Shown here one piece after another: positions 18,008 through 27,383 of a DNA stretch of 64,000 nucleotides. The first letter of the stretch is position 1; each line of letters opens with the position of its first letter. Location: positions 1 through 64,000 of the forward strand of contig JAIBBZ010000026.1 in the NCBI GenBank assembly GCA_019694435.1, written 5' to 3'. The notes below the pieces were generated by a model. The model was not told where the DNA came from. It saw only the letters and a program-made list of their open reading frames with translations, and ran no database searches. Position numbers and translations under genes: made by a program. Source of the DNA: Pirellulales bacterium (lineage in GTDB: Bacteria > Planctomycetota > Planctomycetia > Pirellulales > JAEUIK01).

Positions 18008-18153
18008 GCCGGGCGGCCATGATCTACCGATCAGCCGCAAACGTGCCCCCCAACTCAACTCGCGAGCAGCCGCCCACGATAGAATCCAGACAGACTTGTG
18101 CAAGTGCCGCGCAGCGGTCCAACTCCAGCGATCAACCACGCACGGTTTTCACG

Positions 18154-20520
18154 CTAACTAGTGCTCAGCGCAACGCGGAATCCGAGACAACATGCTTTGT
18201 GTCCGGGCTTAAAACGAAGGCGCATTGAAGAGGTGCAGTAGCTGCATGGAATGCCAAACTCCCCACCGCGAACAACTCGCTCTGTTCCATACGCTGGGCC
18301 TAGTGGATCGCAATTAGGAGCGGGAACCATGTGGTACGCACTATACCAATCACTACACCACTCCCAGACGTTTCCGTGCATGTCGTAGAGTCCTAAAGCA
18401 TTGGAATCGTACGCACCAACTTGTGATGCAGCGCCAAGGTTATTGCCTTCTTGTGTGTAGAATAAGGTGCCATCGCAATTCGCATGATGGCCCTTTGTGT
18501 CCGACCCAAAACTAAATGGTGTTGTTGTACCTGCTCGGCATGCGAATTCCCACTCCGCCTCCGTCGGCAATCGGTATTCGGCTCCCAGCCAGAAACAAAA
18601 AGACACCGCGTCATACCAGCTCACGTAGATCGCAGGGCAACGCGGCTGGTCGCTGTACTTCTTGTAGTCGCTGAATCGCCAAGCGTGGCCCGGGTCAAAT
18701 AACGCGTACAACTCGCTCGTCACAGGATACTGAGATAGCGACATTCTTCGCGTCAGTTCTACATTGTGCTGTTGCTCGTTTGAACGATGAAAGTCGTCAT
18801 CCGCGGCTGAACCCATCAAAAAAGTCGTCGAAATGCCCATGTTGTTTGGCACGATTCGCCGGAATGTAGACAAGAACTTGTTGGCGATTCGATTGGCCTC
18901 CGCGCCGCGAGCGCCGCCGACGATCGCCTGAAACTCGCCCTGATAAGGGACGAGACAAACTCTCGTGAACTGCTCCAGTACCTCACGGGTGCCGCGCAAC
19001 GTCGCGTTCTGGTGGGCTCGCCAGATCATCTCGCTAGATCGTCGTGTCCCTGCGGCCGTCCCATCACCAGGCCGAAACAACGGTTCCATCGCGGCCGTCC
19101 AGCGCTTGGCCGAAACCCGCGTTAGCGGCATCTCGCACGCAAACCGCCAGACGCTGTACAGGAACGCATCGACTTCCATCGGCGGCGACAGGAACACATG
19201 GTCTGCCCACCACGCCAGGTCGGCGGCCGAGGCGTACTTGACGATCCACAGCGCCGCAAAGAACGCCTGCAAGGTCGGATCGCGCCAGTAGACCTGGCGA
19301 AGCCCGTCGTTATCGAGGTAGCCGTGGTCGAGGACTTCATTGGCCTGGCCTACCAGGTCGAGCCGCTCTTCGAACGCCTCGGGGGAGGAGATCAACAACT
19401 CGCCTTGATAGTGCCGCCAGAGCCCCGCCCGAAAGTCCGCAAACTCCTGCGCGGGCACGCCGGCGAAGTTCTCTTGGCGCAACATCGCGAACGCTAGCAG
19501 GGCCAAGAGCTGCTCGGCATGTTCGGACTTGAGCCGCGCGACGCCGTGCGAGCCGCGCAGGTCCTGCTTGGCGATCCGCTCGAGATCCTGGGTCATGCAC
19601 GCGTGGTACACGCCCGAGCCGGTGCGGAGCTTGCGCAACTGGCCGAGCGGCAGCTCGCGGCGGATCAGCTCGAGAAACCGCGGGATCGCCAGGACGTCGA
19701 CGTCAAGCTGGCCGAGCAGGTCGAACCGCTCGGGGCCGAGGTATTCGCGGACCTCGTTTTCGGTGAACGGCGACAATTGGGCAAACCGCCAGTGTGGCTG
19801 GGCAAACAGCGAATGGCGGTAGCGAACCACGCCATGCGGCCGCCCCGCCACGACGACGCGGCAGGCGGGGCCATATTCGGCGAGGAACCGGCCGAGCAGG
19901 TCGACCTTGGCGACGGTTTGCGGATCAAGCGATTGGGTCTGATCGAGCGCGTCGACCAGCAACACCAGCCGGCCGGCGTGCAACAGCCTGACGAGTTGGG
20001 CGGCGAGTTGCTGCGCGTCGCTGCGGATGCCCGAAGGACCCGTCTCGGCCAGGGTCGCACGCACCTTGGCGACGACGACGCGCAGTATCCAGGCCAGCGG
20101 CGGTTCGCCCGCGACCGGAGCCGCGACGCGCGGCAGGTCGAGATAGACGGCGAAATAACCGGGGGCGTGACGGGCGATGGCCGCCTCGGCCCAGCGGAGC
20201 AGCGTGCTCTTGCCGATCCCGCCGTCGGTCGTCACGCACAGCCAGCGATGCGTCTCCTTGGCCCTCAGAAGCCAGTCGAGAAATAGCCACCGCTTATTGG
20301 TCTTGCACCAGGGCCGCTTTCGCCGACGGCGTGGACGGCCCGTACGCGGTGCGCCCCGAGTATCGAGCTCGCTTGCCGGACTGCGATCGCGCCGCCCGCG
20401 ACGAAAGGCCGCCGGCTGGAGATGGGGCCAAGGATCACGGCCGCCGCGCAGCGCCAGCATCCGCTGCGAATCGATCCACGGTGGCTTCCCAACGGTGGTC
20501 GCGGACGAATGCTTGGCCAA
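18154..20520 (-). CDS. NACHT NTPase-FGE-fold protein, type C, left copy
   Basis: About 788 residues. The N-terminus PPWIDSQRMLAL matches the copy at 32.0-34.4 kb. NACHT P-loop TDGGIGKSTLL and Walker B LVLLVDALDQT are followed by an FGE-fold domain (FLMGSAADD, LPTEAEWEFACRAGTTTPF, MHGNVWEWCSDW). Its C-terminus (VRGGEFGIPCSYCTSSMRLR) keeps the overall fold, but the DNA is not alignable to the DGR template, so it is not a current target. The start is uncertain: a TTG at 20520 with an AAGGTGGG site gives MAKHSS, matching MAKTKR in the paralogue. An in-frame ATG at 20616 is the alternative. Confidence 0.75.
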   Translation of the reverse strand: MAKHSSATTVGKPPWIDSQRMLALRGGRDPWPHLQPAAFRRGRRDRSPASELDTRGAPRTGRPRRRRKRPWCKTNKRWLFLDWLLRAKETHRWLCVTTDGGIGKSTLLRWAEAAIARHAPGYFAVYLDLPRVAAPVAGEPPLAWILRVVVAKVRATLAETGPSGIRSDAQQLAAQLVRLLHAGRLVLLVDALDQTQSLDPQTVAKVDLLGRFLAEYGPACRVVVAGRPHGVVRYRHSLFAQPHWRFAQLSPFTENEVREYLGPERFDLLGQLDVDVLAIPRFLELIRRELPLGQLRKLRTGSGVYHACMTQDLERIAKQDLRGSHGVARLKSEHAEQLLALLAFAMLRQENFAGVPAQEFADFRAGLWRHYQGELLISSPEAFEERLDLVGQANEVLDHGYLDNDGLRQVYWRDPTLQAFFAALWIVKYASAADLAWWADHVFLSPPMEVDAFLYSVWRFACEMPLTRVSAKRWTAAMEPLFRPGDGTAAGTRRSSEMIWRAHQNATLRGTREVLEQFTRVCLVPYQGEFQAIVGGARGAEANRIANKFLSTFRRIVPNNMGISTTFLMGSAADDDFHRSNEQQHNVELTRRMSLSQYPVTSELYALFDPGHAWRFSDYKKYSDQPRCPAIYVSWYDAVSFCFWLGAEYRLPTEAEWEFACRAGTTTPFSFGSDTKGHHANCDGTLFYTQEGNNLGAASQVGAYDSNALGLYDMHGNVWEWCSDWYSAYHMVPAPNCDPLGPAYGTERVVRGGEFGIPCSYCTSSMRLRFKPGHKACCLGFRVALSTS

Positions 20521-20614
20521 CGGTTGCCCACCTTTCCTAACGTCGCGCTGCGGGGTCGGCCAAGTATTTATAGCCGCCGGGCACTTGGCAAGGTGCCGTA
20601 GACGGGTAGACCGC

Positions 20615-20690
20615 ATGCCTTTTTAGCGCAGGCGGAGCGGCACAAAAAAATCGGCCGCGAACCGCACGGGTCTCGCGTGCCATGCCTTTA
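20615..20690 (+). promoter_or_regulatory. Two ATGCCTTT motifs before the MCE-like gene
   Basis: Sites at 20615-20622 and 20682-20690, both in plus orientation. The second is 74 nt before the start at 20765. Confidence 0.4.
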
Positions 20691-20764
20691 TCAGTCGAAG
20701 GCTCGGCCGCGCGGCCCTGGGTTGCGTCCCTCGATGCGTTCGCCTCTTGCACAAGGATCTCGCC

Positions 20765-21535
20765 ATGCAGCGCACAAAAAGCAAACGGTTGGCAGACTTT
20801 TATCACGAGCCGGACGAAATCGATCCGGGCGAGCCCAGCCTGGCGCGCCCGACATGGAGCCCGTGGCAGTGGGCTGGGCTATTGCTCGTCGGCCTGGCCG
20901 TGTTGTGGGGTGTATTGCAGTTGGGTCGGGCAACCCTGGCAGGACGCCGCGAGCTCACCGTGATGGTCTCCGGCCCGCAGGTAGGGCGGCTGCAGCCAGG
21001 CGCGGCCGTCGTGCTGGGCACGGCGAATGTGGGCTGGGTTGAGCAAGTCGGGCTCGACGACGGCCGACCCGTGGCCGAGCTCAAGCTCGATCCGCTCGCG
21101 GCGAGCGTCGTTCGTGGCGAGTGCCAATACGTTGTCCGGTCGCTCAATCGGTTCCTGCCGGGCAACTACGGTGTCGAAATCGTGCCCGGAAATCACCCGG
21201 CTGCCGCCGGCACGCCTCCGAGCGCGGAAACGCCGGTTGCCCAGACGCCCGGTGGCGCACCGCCGTTGCAAGGGGGCTATCTGGCACTGGGCCTCGTGGC
21301 GTTTGCGTTGGGCTTGGGCGCGCGTGTGGCCCGGTTCGCGGTCGGTGCGCTGCTGCGATCGGTGTTCCTGGCCGTGACGATTCTCGGCCTGGGGCTGTTC
21401 ACTTATGGCGCGGTGCCGCGCGAACGGTTGCTGGAGCTGCGCGACTGGGCGCTCGAAACCGCCGCGGAACACGGTCTGGCGATCCCGACGCTGCAACGCC
21501 CTGCGGCAATCGAAGGCCCGAACGCAGAAAGCTGA
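20765..21535 (+). CDS. MCE/MlaD-like membrane protein
   Basis: 256 residues. There is a transmembrane helix at about residues 35-55. A short MCE-like domain follows (ELTVMVSGPQVGRLQPGAAV and LGTANVGWVEQVGL), with the G-L-x-PGxxV pattern and V-G-xV strand of lipid-transport MlaD proteins. Two further hydrophobic helices lie near residues 175-225. MCE proteins bind lipids at the cell envelope, so a membrane-sited role is likely. AAGGAT precedes the ATG. The gene is the first of three co-directional genes (MCE, vWA/PKD, tubulin-like). Confidence 0.6.
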   Translation: MQRTKSKRLADFYHEPDEIDPGEPSLARPTWSPWQWAGLLLVGLAVLWGVLQLGRATLAGRRELTVMVSGPQVGRLQPGAAVVLGTANVGWVEQVGLDDGRPVAELKLDPLAASVVRGECQYVVRSLNRFLPGNYGVEIVPGNHPAAAGTPPSAETPVAQTPGGAPPLQGGYLALGLVAFALGLGARVARFAVGALLRSVFLAVTILGLGLFTYGAVPRERLLELRDWALETAAEHGLAIPTLQRPAAIEGPNAES

Positions 21536-21616
21536 CCACCACCATTGCAGCATCTCGCGGAGCACATGCACTGGATCGAACGCCTTATCTTGAGCCCCCT
21601 GAACAAGGACTTAGCC

Positions 21617-23962
21617 ATGCGGACATCTCTCAAGAAGCCGTGCTGTTTGTTGTGTCTATTTTTTATGCCCTGGACGACCGCCGACACGGCCAGTGCCGCG
21701 GCGACGAATCCGCCACTGGTGTTCATCGTGCTGATCGACGTCAGCGGGTCGATGCGCTACCCGTTTCCCGCCCCGGTGCAACCGGTGCTGTCGGACACAA
21801 GCAAGCTCGACGATGTGAAACGCCGGCTTACGTTGTTGGCCGATCACTTGCCCGCAGGCACGCGGATCCTCGTCAAGACATTCGATCATCAGTTGATCGA
21901 CGTCGTCGACCTCCAGGTTACTGACGCCGCCGCTCGCGAGCGGCTGAAGCGGGCGTTTGCGGCGATCAAGTCCCGTGAGGGCTCGACCTATCTATGGCGC
22001 TCGGCCGATCACGTCTTGAAACTCGCCCAACAACTGGCCGAAGCCGAGTCACAAGACTTGCCCGGCCGGGTGCGCGTACTCCTGCTGACTGACGGCGAAG
22101 ACACGGAGAAGGCCCCCAAACTGAATCATGCGACGCTCGTGGCGAAGTACCGGCATGTGCTGGAGTCGGTGGTCACGGTCGATTGGATCACACTGGGCTA
22201 CGACGTGAAGGCCGATGTCAAAGCAACCCTCGAAGGGGCAGGGGTCCGATTTACCAAGGCCTTGACGGCCGAAGAAGTCTTGCCTCTGCGGGCCGGATTT
22301 CGGCTGTCGGCCATGTCGGTGCAGGTCGGGGAGCCCGTCAAGCTAGTCGACCAAAGCATCGGCATCCTGGCGGAGCGCAACATCGACTGGGGAGATGGCA
22401 CGGGCAGTAAGCCTGGCGATCGACCGATCCATCGCTACACGCGGCCAGGAAGGTACGTCGTGCGATACCAGGTCAAGCAACCGGGCAAGTCGTCGGCCAA
22501 GCCACGAACGAGTGAAGCCCGCGCGACGTTGATCGTGACCGCGCCGACGCCGCCGGTGGCGAAGTTTCGCTTCTCGACCACCGCGCCCCGGCTCGGGGAG
22601 ACGGTAGCGCTCATTAACGAGTCGAGCGCATCGGCGGTGCGGTTCGAATGGCGCTGGGGCGCTGGCTCCGTGTCGAGCGATCGGCACCCGACATTTGCAC
22701 TGTCGCAGTTCGGTGACTACCTCGTCACGTTGACGGTGTGGGACCAGAGCGGCCAGTCGAGCCGCGTCACGCAGAAACTTTCCGTCGTGCGCCCCGAGAA
22801 GCCGGTGGTCGCTTTCGAGTTTACGGCGAGTGTCGGTCCTGATGACGAAATCACGCTGGTCGACACATCATCGGGCCTCGTCGACGGCGAGGGGGAGTGG
22901 TATCTGGACGGAAAATTGCTTGGCTCGGGTCGAACCTGGAAGTTGACGGCGCCGCTGCCGGGACAACATGCGGTCCGCCGTGTCATCACGGGCCCCGGCG
23001 GAACAGCCGAATTGGAGCGTCCGCTGATCGTGGCTGCCTGGCAACCTCCCCAGGCAGGTTTCACGGTGGGGAATCCTGCGCCGTTTGTCGGCGATGTCAT
23101 CGTGATTACCGACATTTCGAAGGGGTCGGTATCGGAGGTGGCGTTTGCCGTTGCCGGAGACGCCGAGCCGATGCATCTGACGCTCGCGCCTACGGCCGCA
23201 AAGCGGTGGTTTGAGCTGCCTTGCCAGCGCGTCGGCAAGGTCACGATCCGGCAAACGGTACGGGGGCCCGGCGGTCAGGACGAGTACGAAACGACCCTTG
23301 AGGTTGCTGCCCGCTCGGTGCAGCCGCGCGCCATTTTTGAGGTGGACCGTACCCCCGGTCGGGGCTTGACCAACGTAGGCTTCCGCAGCCGCTGCACCGG
23401 CACGATTGCCAAGCTGATTTTTGATCCGGGAGATGGCTCGCCAGCGCAGGAGTTTTCCGGCGCGCGTGACTTCAGTTATCGCTATCGCCCGGGCCAGTGG
23501 ACCCCACGAATCGAGGTGCACGGACCCGCGGGTGAAAACCTTGTGCCCGCTGCTTGGCAGGGCCCGACGCTCGACATTGCCCCGCCGACACCGGATTGGG
23601 TGTATCGGCTGGCTTGGCAGTTGCCGCTGGGGGCGCTGGTGCTGACGACCGTCGGCATCGGAGCCTGGAAGCGGCGTGCCAGGACGTTCGATCGACGGCG
23701 GGCGCTGTTGTGCGGAAACCTGGTGGTCAGCCGAGGGCCCCGACACCGCGATGTTCAGTGCTTCGAGTTTCCCGGCACATCGGCCGAAGAGGAGGTCGAA
23801 GTGGAACCCGGCACCCGCATCAAGCTTACAGCGATCGCCGAGCAGGCACTCGTGAACTACCGGCTGGAACTGAGCCAACAAGATCGGCCGGTTCTGCAAA
23901 CGGAACTCGAAGAAGGGCTGGAAGTCTTGTTAGAGCCCTACCGAGTGACCTACACGGCCTGA
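21617..23962 (+). CDS. Secreted/membrane vWA protein with PKD-like repeats
   Basis: 781 residues. A hydrophobic N-terminus (MRTSLKKPCCLLCLFFMP) looks like a signal peptide. It is followed by a von Willebrand A domain with an intact MIDAS motif D-x-S-x-S (DVSGSM, about residue 41) and LLLTDGED. Residues 240-650 hold four or five PKD-like beta-sandwich repeats (NIDWGDGTG, RFEWRWGAG, LIFDPGDGS). A transmembrane helix lies near residue 675 (LPLGALVLTTVGIGAW), and a cytoplasmic beta-rich domain of about 100 residues ends the chain. The extracytoplasmic vWA/PKD part could bind a surface ligand and signal to the tubulin-like protein encoded next. AAGGA precedes the ATG. Confidence 0.75.
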   Translation: MRTSLKKPCCLLCLFFMPWTTADTASAAATNPPLVFIVLIDVSGSMRYPFPAPVQPVLSDTSKLDDVKRRLTLLADHLPAGTRILVKTFDHQLIDVVDLQVTDAAARERLKRAFAAIKSREGSTYLWRSADHVLKLAQQLAEAESQDLPGRVRVLLLTDGEDTEKAPKLNHATLVAKYRHVLESVVTVDWITLGYDVKADVKATLEGAGVRFTKALTAEEVLPLRAGFRLSAMSVQVGEPVKLVDQSIGILAERNIDWGDGTGSKPGDRPIHRYTRPGRYVVRYQVKQPGKSSAKPRTSEARATLIVTAPTPPVAKFRFSTTAPRLGETVALINESSASAVRFEWRWGAGSVSSDRHPTFALSQFGDYLVTLTVWDQSGQSSRVTQKLSVVRPEKPVVAFEFTASVGPDDEITLVDTSSGLVDGEGEWYLDGKLLGSGRTWKLTAPLPGQHAVRRVITGPGGTAELERPLIVAAWQPPQAGFTVGNPAPFVGDVIVITDISKGSVSEVAFAVAGDAEPMHLTLAPTAAKRWFELPCQRVGKVTIRQTVRGPGGQDEYETTLEVAARSVQPRAIFEVDRTPGRGLTNVGFRSRCTGTIAKLIFDPGDGSPAQEFSGARDFSYRYRPGQWTPRIEVHGPAGENLVPAAWQGPTLDIAPPTPDWVYRLAWQLPLGALVLTTVGIGAWKRRARTFDRRRALLCGNLVVSRGPRHRDVQCFEFPGTSAEEEVEVEPGTRIKLTAIAEQALVNYRLELSQQDRPVLQTELEEGLEVLLEPYRVTYTA

Positions 23963-24002
23963 CCCTGAGCGCCGCCGGAGTTGTTCTGATCGCGCCGGCG
24001 GC

Positions 24003-24010
24003 ATGCCTTT
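24003..24010 (+). promoter_or_regulatory. ATGCCTTT motif before the tubulin-like gene
   Basis: 84 nt upstream of the start at 24095, same orientation. Confidence 0.35.
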
Positions 24011-24094
24011 TAGTTGCAGCAGTGGGGCGGGCGGAGAGTCCATCTCGCGCTCCAGGATCCCTCAATCTCCCTGATTACCACGAAGGAGTATGTC

Positions 24095-27000
24095 ATGTCG
24101 TCTGCCGAAACGAATCACCGTCACGACCCTGTCAGCTACGGCCATGCGGCCATCCGCGAGCAGGTGATTGAAGCCCTGCAATCGCCCCCCACCCTGGCGC
24201 CGTTGCCGCGCCGCAAACGCGGCCGCAGGTTCGCCCGCAAACTGCTGATCTTCCTGGGCGGCGCCGCGATCAAGACGGGCAGTCGCCTCAAGCGACTGAT
24301 GCAATCCCTCAAGGCCGATTCCCACTTCGAGTTTCTCGCCATCGACACAGACGAGTCGAGCCAGGCGGGAGCCGAGGGCTGCCCGGGATTCGATGACGAC
24401 GAATTCGTGCACATCAACTTGCGCGAGATCGGTAAGATCGTCCGCAATCCCGACACGCATCGCGCTATCTTGGAGCGGATGGGTCTGGCGGACCCCCAGC
24501 AGCTGGCCTTCTTCGAGTCGATGATCCATGACGACAACGACCAGGCCGGTCAGGTGCGAGCCGCGTGCGACCTGGGCGTCTCGGCAGCCTGGCATCTCAT
24601 CTCCAGCGCCATCAAGCGCAAACTCGCGATCCTCAATAGCACGTCCTACCGTCTCGAGCAGCAATTAGGCACCGAGGACGGGAACGACCTGAAGGACGGT
24701 CTGGAGGCCTGGATCATGTTCTCCGACTGCGGCGGCTCCGGGTCGGGCGCGGCGCCAAACGCGCTGGCGTTGACGCGAGCGTTGACGAGCCATTTGCCGA
24801 CGTCAATCAAGGCGATTGTCCTCGCGCCGAGCACATTTGAGCGCGTCATGGTGGGCAAGCCGGATCAGTTCAATCGCTTGAAATCGAATGGCTACGTCAC
24901 GCTCCAGGAGTTGCACGCCCTTCGCGAGGGTTTTGGCAGTCGGGTCAACCTGAAACTGGGGCCGGACGAACGGAGCCAGATCCCTGTGCCGGCAGGCTTG
25001 TTCAACGAGCTGTTCATTGTCGGTCGCTATCAGGCCAATGGGCGAGAATTGCCGTCGGCCGAGGCGGTGTACGATTCGCTCGCGCTGGGCGTCGCGGCCG
25101 AACTGGGCACCGAACTGGTGGACCTCATCGCGTTGGATGATTCGAATCAGGCCACGCTCCGCGAACTGATGCCTGACCCGGCCACCGGCCAGGCGCGTTA
25201 CGTTAGTACGCTCGGCGCCACGGCCCTGGCCTTCTCGGCTGATCGTTGTGCCCAATTCTGTGCCGCGACCAACCTCGATGGCTTCGTGCAGCGGCGCGTC
25301 TTGGGTGCGCAGCCGACGGCTGAAGCCGCCGAGCAATCGGCCAGCGCCTGGTTCACTCGGCCGCTGCCTGATGATGCCTTGGCGCTGGACCCCCGCGCCT
25401 TGACGGCGACCCTCCGACGTCTGGTGTTGCCAAACGCGCAGCACCTCGTTCGTCCCCTGTTCAAGCTCGTACAGGGCTCGCAGCGGCTGTACTACCGCAA
25501 CGGCGAAATCCCCGACCGGATGCACCAGCTCCTGCAGCAATTCGAACGCGTGCAACTGCCAGCCTTGGAGGCCCGCGTCGCCGAGTTCCAGGAGGTGCTA
25601 CTGAAAGAGGTTGGCGACTCGCTGCAAGCACAGTTCGAGCAGCTGGTGGTTGCCACCGGGCATCGCACGGCGGCAGCCTTTGGTGCGCGGTTGATCGAAC
25701 TGCTGACCGAGGACGCGGCGCGGCTCACGGCGGAGGCGGCCGATGACGAACAGCGGGGCAAACGCGCTGTGGTTAAGGCCAAGGAGTCGGCCCTCAAGTT
25801 CTCAACAATCTGGCGGCGATATTGGACCAGCGGCCGCCAGCAGGACGCGGTCGCTGCGCATTTGCTCGACGGTTTGTCCGCGTCGGTCGATGCTTCGTTG
25901 AAGCGGGCGGCGCACAGCGTGCTCCAGGACGTGCTGACGAAAGCGTCGCAATGCCAGGATCGGATCGTTCGCGTGCTCCAGGAAATCCCGCGCTGTCGGC
26001 AGAACTTGGCCGTGACTCAACAGCAGTACCGCGCGGAACAGCGGCTCACAACCGACTCGCTCGTCGAGGTTGACATCTCGACGGTGAAGTCGGATGCAGC
26101 CTTGTTCGCCCGGTTCCGCCTGGAAGATGACGCCCTGTTAGCCCGACTCGAAGCGCGGCTACAGAAGTCGTCACGCAGCACCCTACGTGCCTTGGCGATT
26201 CAACCCGAGGCTCTCGAAGTGGCGATGCGCCAAGTGGCCGACCATTTCGGGGCCGCGTTCCGCAACGTAACGGCCGTCGATCTATTGGCCGGTCAATTGG
26301 CCGATGCCGAGTCGCAGCACGGCGCCTTGGTGCGAATCCAGCACGTGGTTCAGGCCTGTCAGCCGCTCTGGCAAGCCGATCCGCGGAATATCGGCGTCCG
26401 GTTTGCCGACACGATGATCATCGGCATCCCGCCAGGGGAAGTGCCGGCCGAGCGCGAACGCGTCAAGGCGGCACTGCTCACCGCGGCGACCAGCCGCATT
26501 CACGCCAACGGGCAGTACACGGGCAAGGCCGACGCCGTTGCCACGAGCGATCCACATCGGATCTATGTCCTCCGGCGCACCCATGGCGCGTGTTTGCACT
26601 ACCTCAGCGAGGTCCACGAGGGTCACGCCGCCTACGAGGAATGGCAGCGGATGGGCGGCCATCCGCTCCACCTGTTCGCCCCGGAAATCGTGGCCAACAT
26701 GCCCTCGATTATCCCGCAGCAGAGGGTAGATGATGGCGAGCTGGCGTTCGCGCTCGGGGTGGCTTATGGCTGGATCGCCAACCGTGGGCCCTGGTGGTAT
26801 GCCAACCTGGCCGCCGATGCTCTGGGCTCGAACCGCCTGGTTTGTCGCCTGAACAGCCACTGGGACGGGGTCGCCTTCCAGGGCCAGCAGCCCACGGTCG
26901 AAAACGGTGCACTCCAAACGCTCCTGGGGACCGGGCGCCTGGTCTACGAAGCTCGCGACGACATGGTCGCTACCGATCGGCTCGCTCAAGGCATGGAGAA

Positions 27001-27223
27001 CGCTGCCCGAGCTGTGATGCAGGACCCGCAGATGATCGAGCTGATTCTCAATACCTTCGACGAACTGCGGGCCGCCGCCGGCGACGTGAAGGTTGCCGAG
27101 GAAGTGGCCGGCTATGTGGCATCCCTGCGCAAGCGGATGCGCAGCAGCGACAAGAATTTCGATCTGGTGATGAGGATGTCCGACACGCTTCAGCGCCGTG
27201 TCGGCGAGCTGTGCCGCGACTAG
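24095..27223 (+). CDS. Tubulin-like (Tubulin_2-type) large GTPase
   Basis: 1042 residues. The N-terminal 450 residues resemble the tubulin/FtsZ GTPase fold: LLIFLGGAAIKTGSRL at the first nucleotide loop, FLAIDTDESS, and the signature loop GGSGSGAAPN (about residue 213), equivalent to the GGTGTG G-box. The remaining 600 residues are mostly helical. Tubulin_2-type proteins are known from bacterial accessory loci with vWA and STAND proteins and may form filaments or switch oligomeric state with GTP. AAGGAG precedes the ATG. A strong terminator follows the gene, closing the three-gene unit. Confidence 0.75.
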   Translation: MSSAETNHRHDPVSYGHAAIREQVIEALQSPPTLAPLPRRKRGRRFARKLLIFLGGAAIKTGSRLKRLMQSLKADSHFEFLAIDTDESSQAGAEGCPGFDDDEFVHINLREIGKIVRNPDTHRAILERMGLADPQQLAFFESMIHDDNDQAGQVRAACDLGVSAAWHLISSAIKRKLAILNSTSYRLEQQLGTEDGNDLKDGLEAWIMFSDCGGSGSGAAPNALALTRALTSHLPTSIKAIVLAPSTFERVMVGKPDQFNRLKSNGYVTLQELHALREGFGSRVNLKLGPDERSQIPVPAGLFNELFIVGRYQANGRELPSAEAVYDSLALGVAAELGTELVDLIALDDSNQATLRELMPDPATGQARYVSTLGATALAFSADRCAQFCAATNLDGFVQRRVLGAQPTAEAAEQSASAWFTRPLPDDALALDPRALTATLRRLVLPNAQHLVRPLFKLVQGSQRLYYRNGEIPDRMHQLLQQFERVQLPALEARVAEFQEVLLKEVGDSLQAQFEQLVVATGHRTAAAFGARLIELLTEDAARLTAEAADDEQRGKRAVVKAKESALKFSTIWRRYWTSGRQQDAVAAHLLDGLSASVDASLKRAAHSVLQDVLTKASQCQDRIVRVLQEIPRCRQNLAVTQQQYRAEQRLTTDSLVEVDISTVKSDAALFARFRLEDDALLARLEARLQKSSRSTLRALAIQPEALEVAMRQVADHFGAAFRNVTAVDLLAGQLADAESQHGALVRIQHVVQACQPLWQADPRNIGVRFADTMIIGIPPGEVPAERERVKAALLTAATSRIHANGQYTGKADAVATSDPHRIYVLRRTHGACLHYLSEVHEGHAAYEEWQRMGGHPLHLFAPEIVANMPSIIPQQRVDDGELAFALGVAYGWIANRGPWWYANLAADALGSNRLVCRLNSHWDGVAFQGQQPTVENGALQTLLGTGRLVYEARDDMVATDRLAQGMENAARAVMQDPQMIELILNTFDELRAAAGDVKVAEEVAGYVASLRKRMRSSDKNFDLVMRMSDTLQRRVGELCRD

Positions 27224-27240
27224 CGGCACTTTCCGTACGC

Positions 27241-27284
27241 ACCGGCGCGGCGGCACGGTTGTGTAACCGCCGCGCCGGTTGTTT
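27241..27284 (+). terminator. Strong rho-independent terminator
   Basis: A 13-bp perfect GC stem, ACCGGCGCGGCGG (27241-27253) with its complement at 27267-27279, followed by TGTTT. It ends the tubulin-like gene. Confidence 0.85.
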
Positions 27285-27383
27285 AACTGGCGGCGAGACG
27301 TTTCGCGTATAACAGTGGGCTCGTCGTTTCGACTAAGTTCGCTAATTCAAAGGCCGTAAGGTCGTCCCTACTCAGGAGTGCGA

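Noticed and set aside
18154..18300. DGR variable region in the type C left gene
   Set aside because: Although the protein keeps the FGE-fold tail, the DNA cannot be aligned to the template beyond scattered matches and there is no downstream hairpin element.
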